19,562 bases of DNA from NCBI GenBank assembly GCA_036939975.1, contig JALLPB010000226.1, forward strand, positions 1 through 19,562, written 5' to 3'. The translations under genes and the position numbers were made by a program. The notes beneath the pieces are model-generated. The model saw only the letters and a program-made list of their open reading frames with translations. It searched no databases and was not told where the DNA came from. Positions 19,078-19,562 of the stretch are shown here, piece after piece. The number at the start of each line of letters is the position of its first letter. The first letter of the stretch is position 1. Source of the stretch: Cyclostephanos tholiformis. Its lineage: Eukaryota; Bacillariophyta; Thalassiosirophyceae; Thalassiosirales; Thalassiosiraceae.

Positions 19078-19562
19078 AATAATACTGATTTTACTATGCT
19101 TGCGATGGCACTAAGGGCTCCGGGGCTCCCATAAATGTTGTTATAAGTTTGGTTTCTACATACACGCATACTATTTTGCTCACTCAAAGGGCATGGTTGT
19201 CACTCGAAACAAGATATCTTAGTTGTTCTGTTGCAGCTAACTTCGAAGTTACAGGATATTCAAAACTAGCTCCCATGGATTATTGAATATCGGTAACTTT
19301 GAAGTTACATACCGTAACTTCGAAGTTACTGGTCATTTTGTGACCAAATATCAAATATAGGCCCCATACAACAATCAACCGGTAACTTTGAAATTACATA
19401 CCTCTGCACGCCCGTAACTTCAAAGTTACAGTCATCTAATATCGAATATAGCGATAAATAGCTGTTTATCACTTTTATTATCGCTACAATCGACCCAATG
19501 ACTTTGTGAATATAGCAATATATCAGCTAAATACAACAATTTATCGCTGTTTTCAATAAATT
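19078..19562. repeat. AT-rich region with clustered palindromes and decayed tandem repeats
   Basis: There is no gene here. Five copies of a 14-16 base palindrome, consensus GTAACTTCGAAGTTAC, lie at 19238-19251, 19293-19308, 19314-19329, 19382-19397 and 19414-19429. The second and fourth are both followed by ATACC, and ATATC(A/G)AATATAG follows the third and fifth, so the cluster looks like two decayed copies of a unit of about 90-100 bases. Beyond it, GAATATAGC(G/A)ATA motifs recur at 19444 and 19508. It could be satellite DNA or the edge of a transposable element reaching past the window; no coding part of such an element is seen. Confidence 0.7.
19330..19346. repeat. Inverted repeat TGGTCA-5-TGACCA
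   Basis: Perfect 6-base arms around TTTTG, directly after the third palindrome and between it and the AT-rich AAATATCAAATATAG element. It adds to the dyad-rich character of this region. Function is unknown. Confidence 0.6.

Noticed and set aside
19238..19429. CRISPR-like array
   Set aside because: The repeats are palindromes of 14-16 bases with irregular spacing (21-68 bases) and decayed cores in eukaryotic DNA, not 23-40 base repeats with even spacers.

Overview
The window is nuclear DNA of a single-celled alga, most probably a diatom or a close stramenopile relative. This rests on compact genes with short GT-AG introns (73-365 bases), a mix of single-exon and multi-exon genes on both strands, GC-rich coding regions full of GAC/TCG runs (poly-Asp, poly-Ser), and one protein with a presequence like those of diatom plastid proteins. 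There is no sign of bacterial operons, phage, CRISPR or intact transposons. The taxonomic call is inference.

Layout: (1) 401-1396 (+), an acidic protein of unknown function built from duplicated short modules, behind a TATA-like box. (2) 2023-3921 (-), a type II membrane glycosyltransferase of the GT64 (exostosin-like) family, one exon. (3) 4302-6082 (+), a three-exon papain-family cysteine protease with signal peptide and I29 propeptide, divergent from the GT64 gene across a 380-base spacer holding a perfect (TCGTA)11 microsatellite. (4) 6497-15834 (-), one very large gene. Its open segments join through six GT-AG introns, with phase kept at every junction, into a predicted 2907-residue protein whose N-terminal part resembles SZT2, the scaffold of the KICSTOR complex in amino-acid sensing to TORC1. 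(5) 16088-17668 (+), a two-exon VOC-superfamily (glyoxalase/dioxygenase fold) protein with a possible plastid presequence, divergent from the SZT2-like gene across 253 bases. (6) 17941-19077 (-), a decayed gene of the SGNH/PC-esterase (TBL-like) family with two in-frame stops and two frameshifts. (7) 19238-19562, AT-rich DNA with five copies of a 14-16 base palindrome in a decayed higher-order repeat.

Base composition changes along the window. The blocks at 0.4-6.1 kb and 16.1-17.7 kb are GC-rich with trinucleotide runs. Most of the SZT2-like gene and everything after 17.7 kb is clearly more AT-rich and almost free of such runs.

The genes do not form a pathway. The GT64 enzyme and the protease both belong to the secretory/endomembrane system, and SZT2 acts at the lysosome/vacuole in animals, but shared function here would be speculation. 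The most notable items are the full-length SZT2-like gene, the modular acidic orphan protein, and the palindrome cluster whose central CpG varies as expected from methyl-cytosine deamination.
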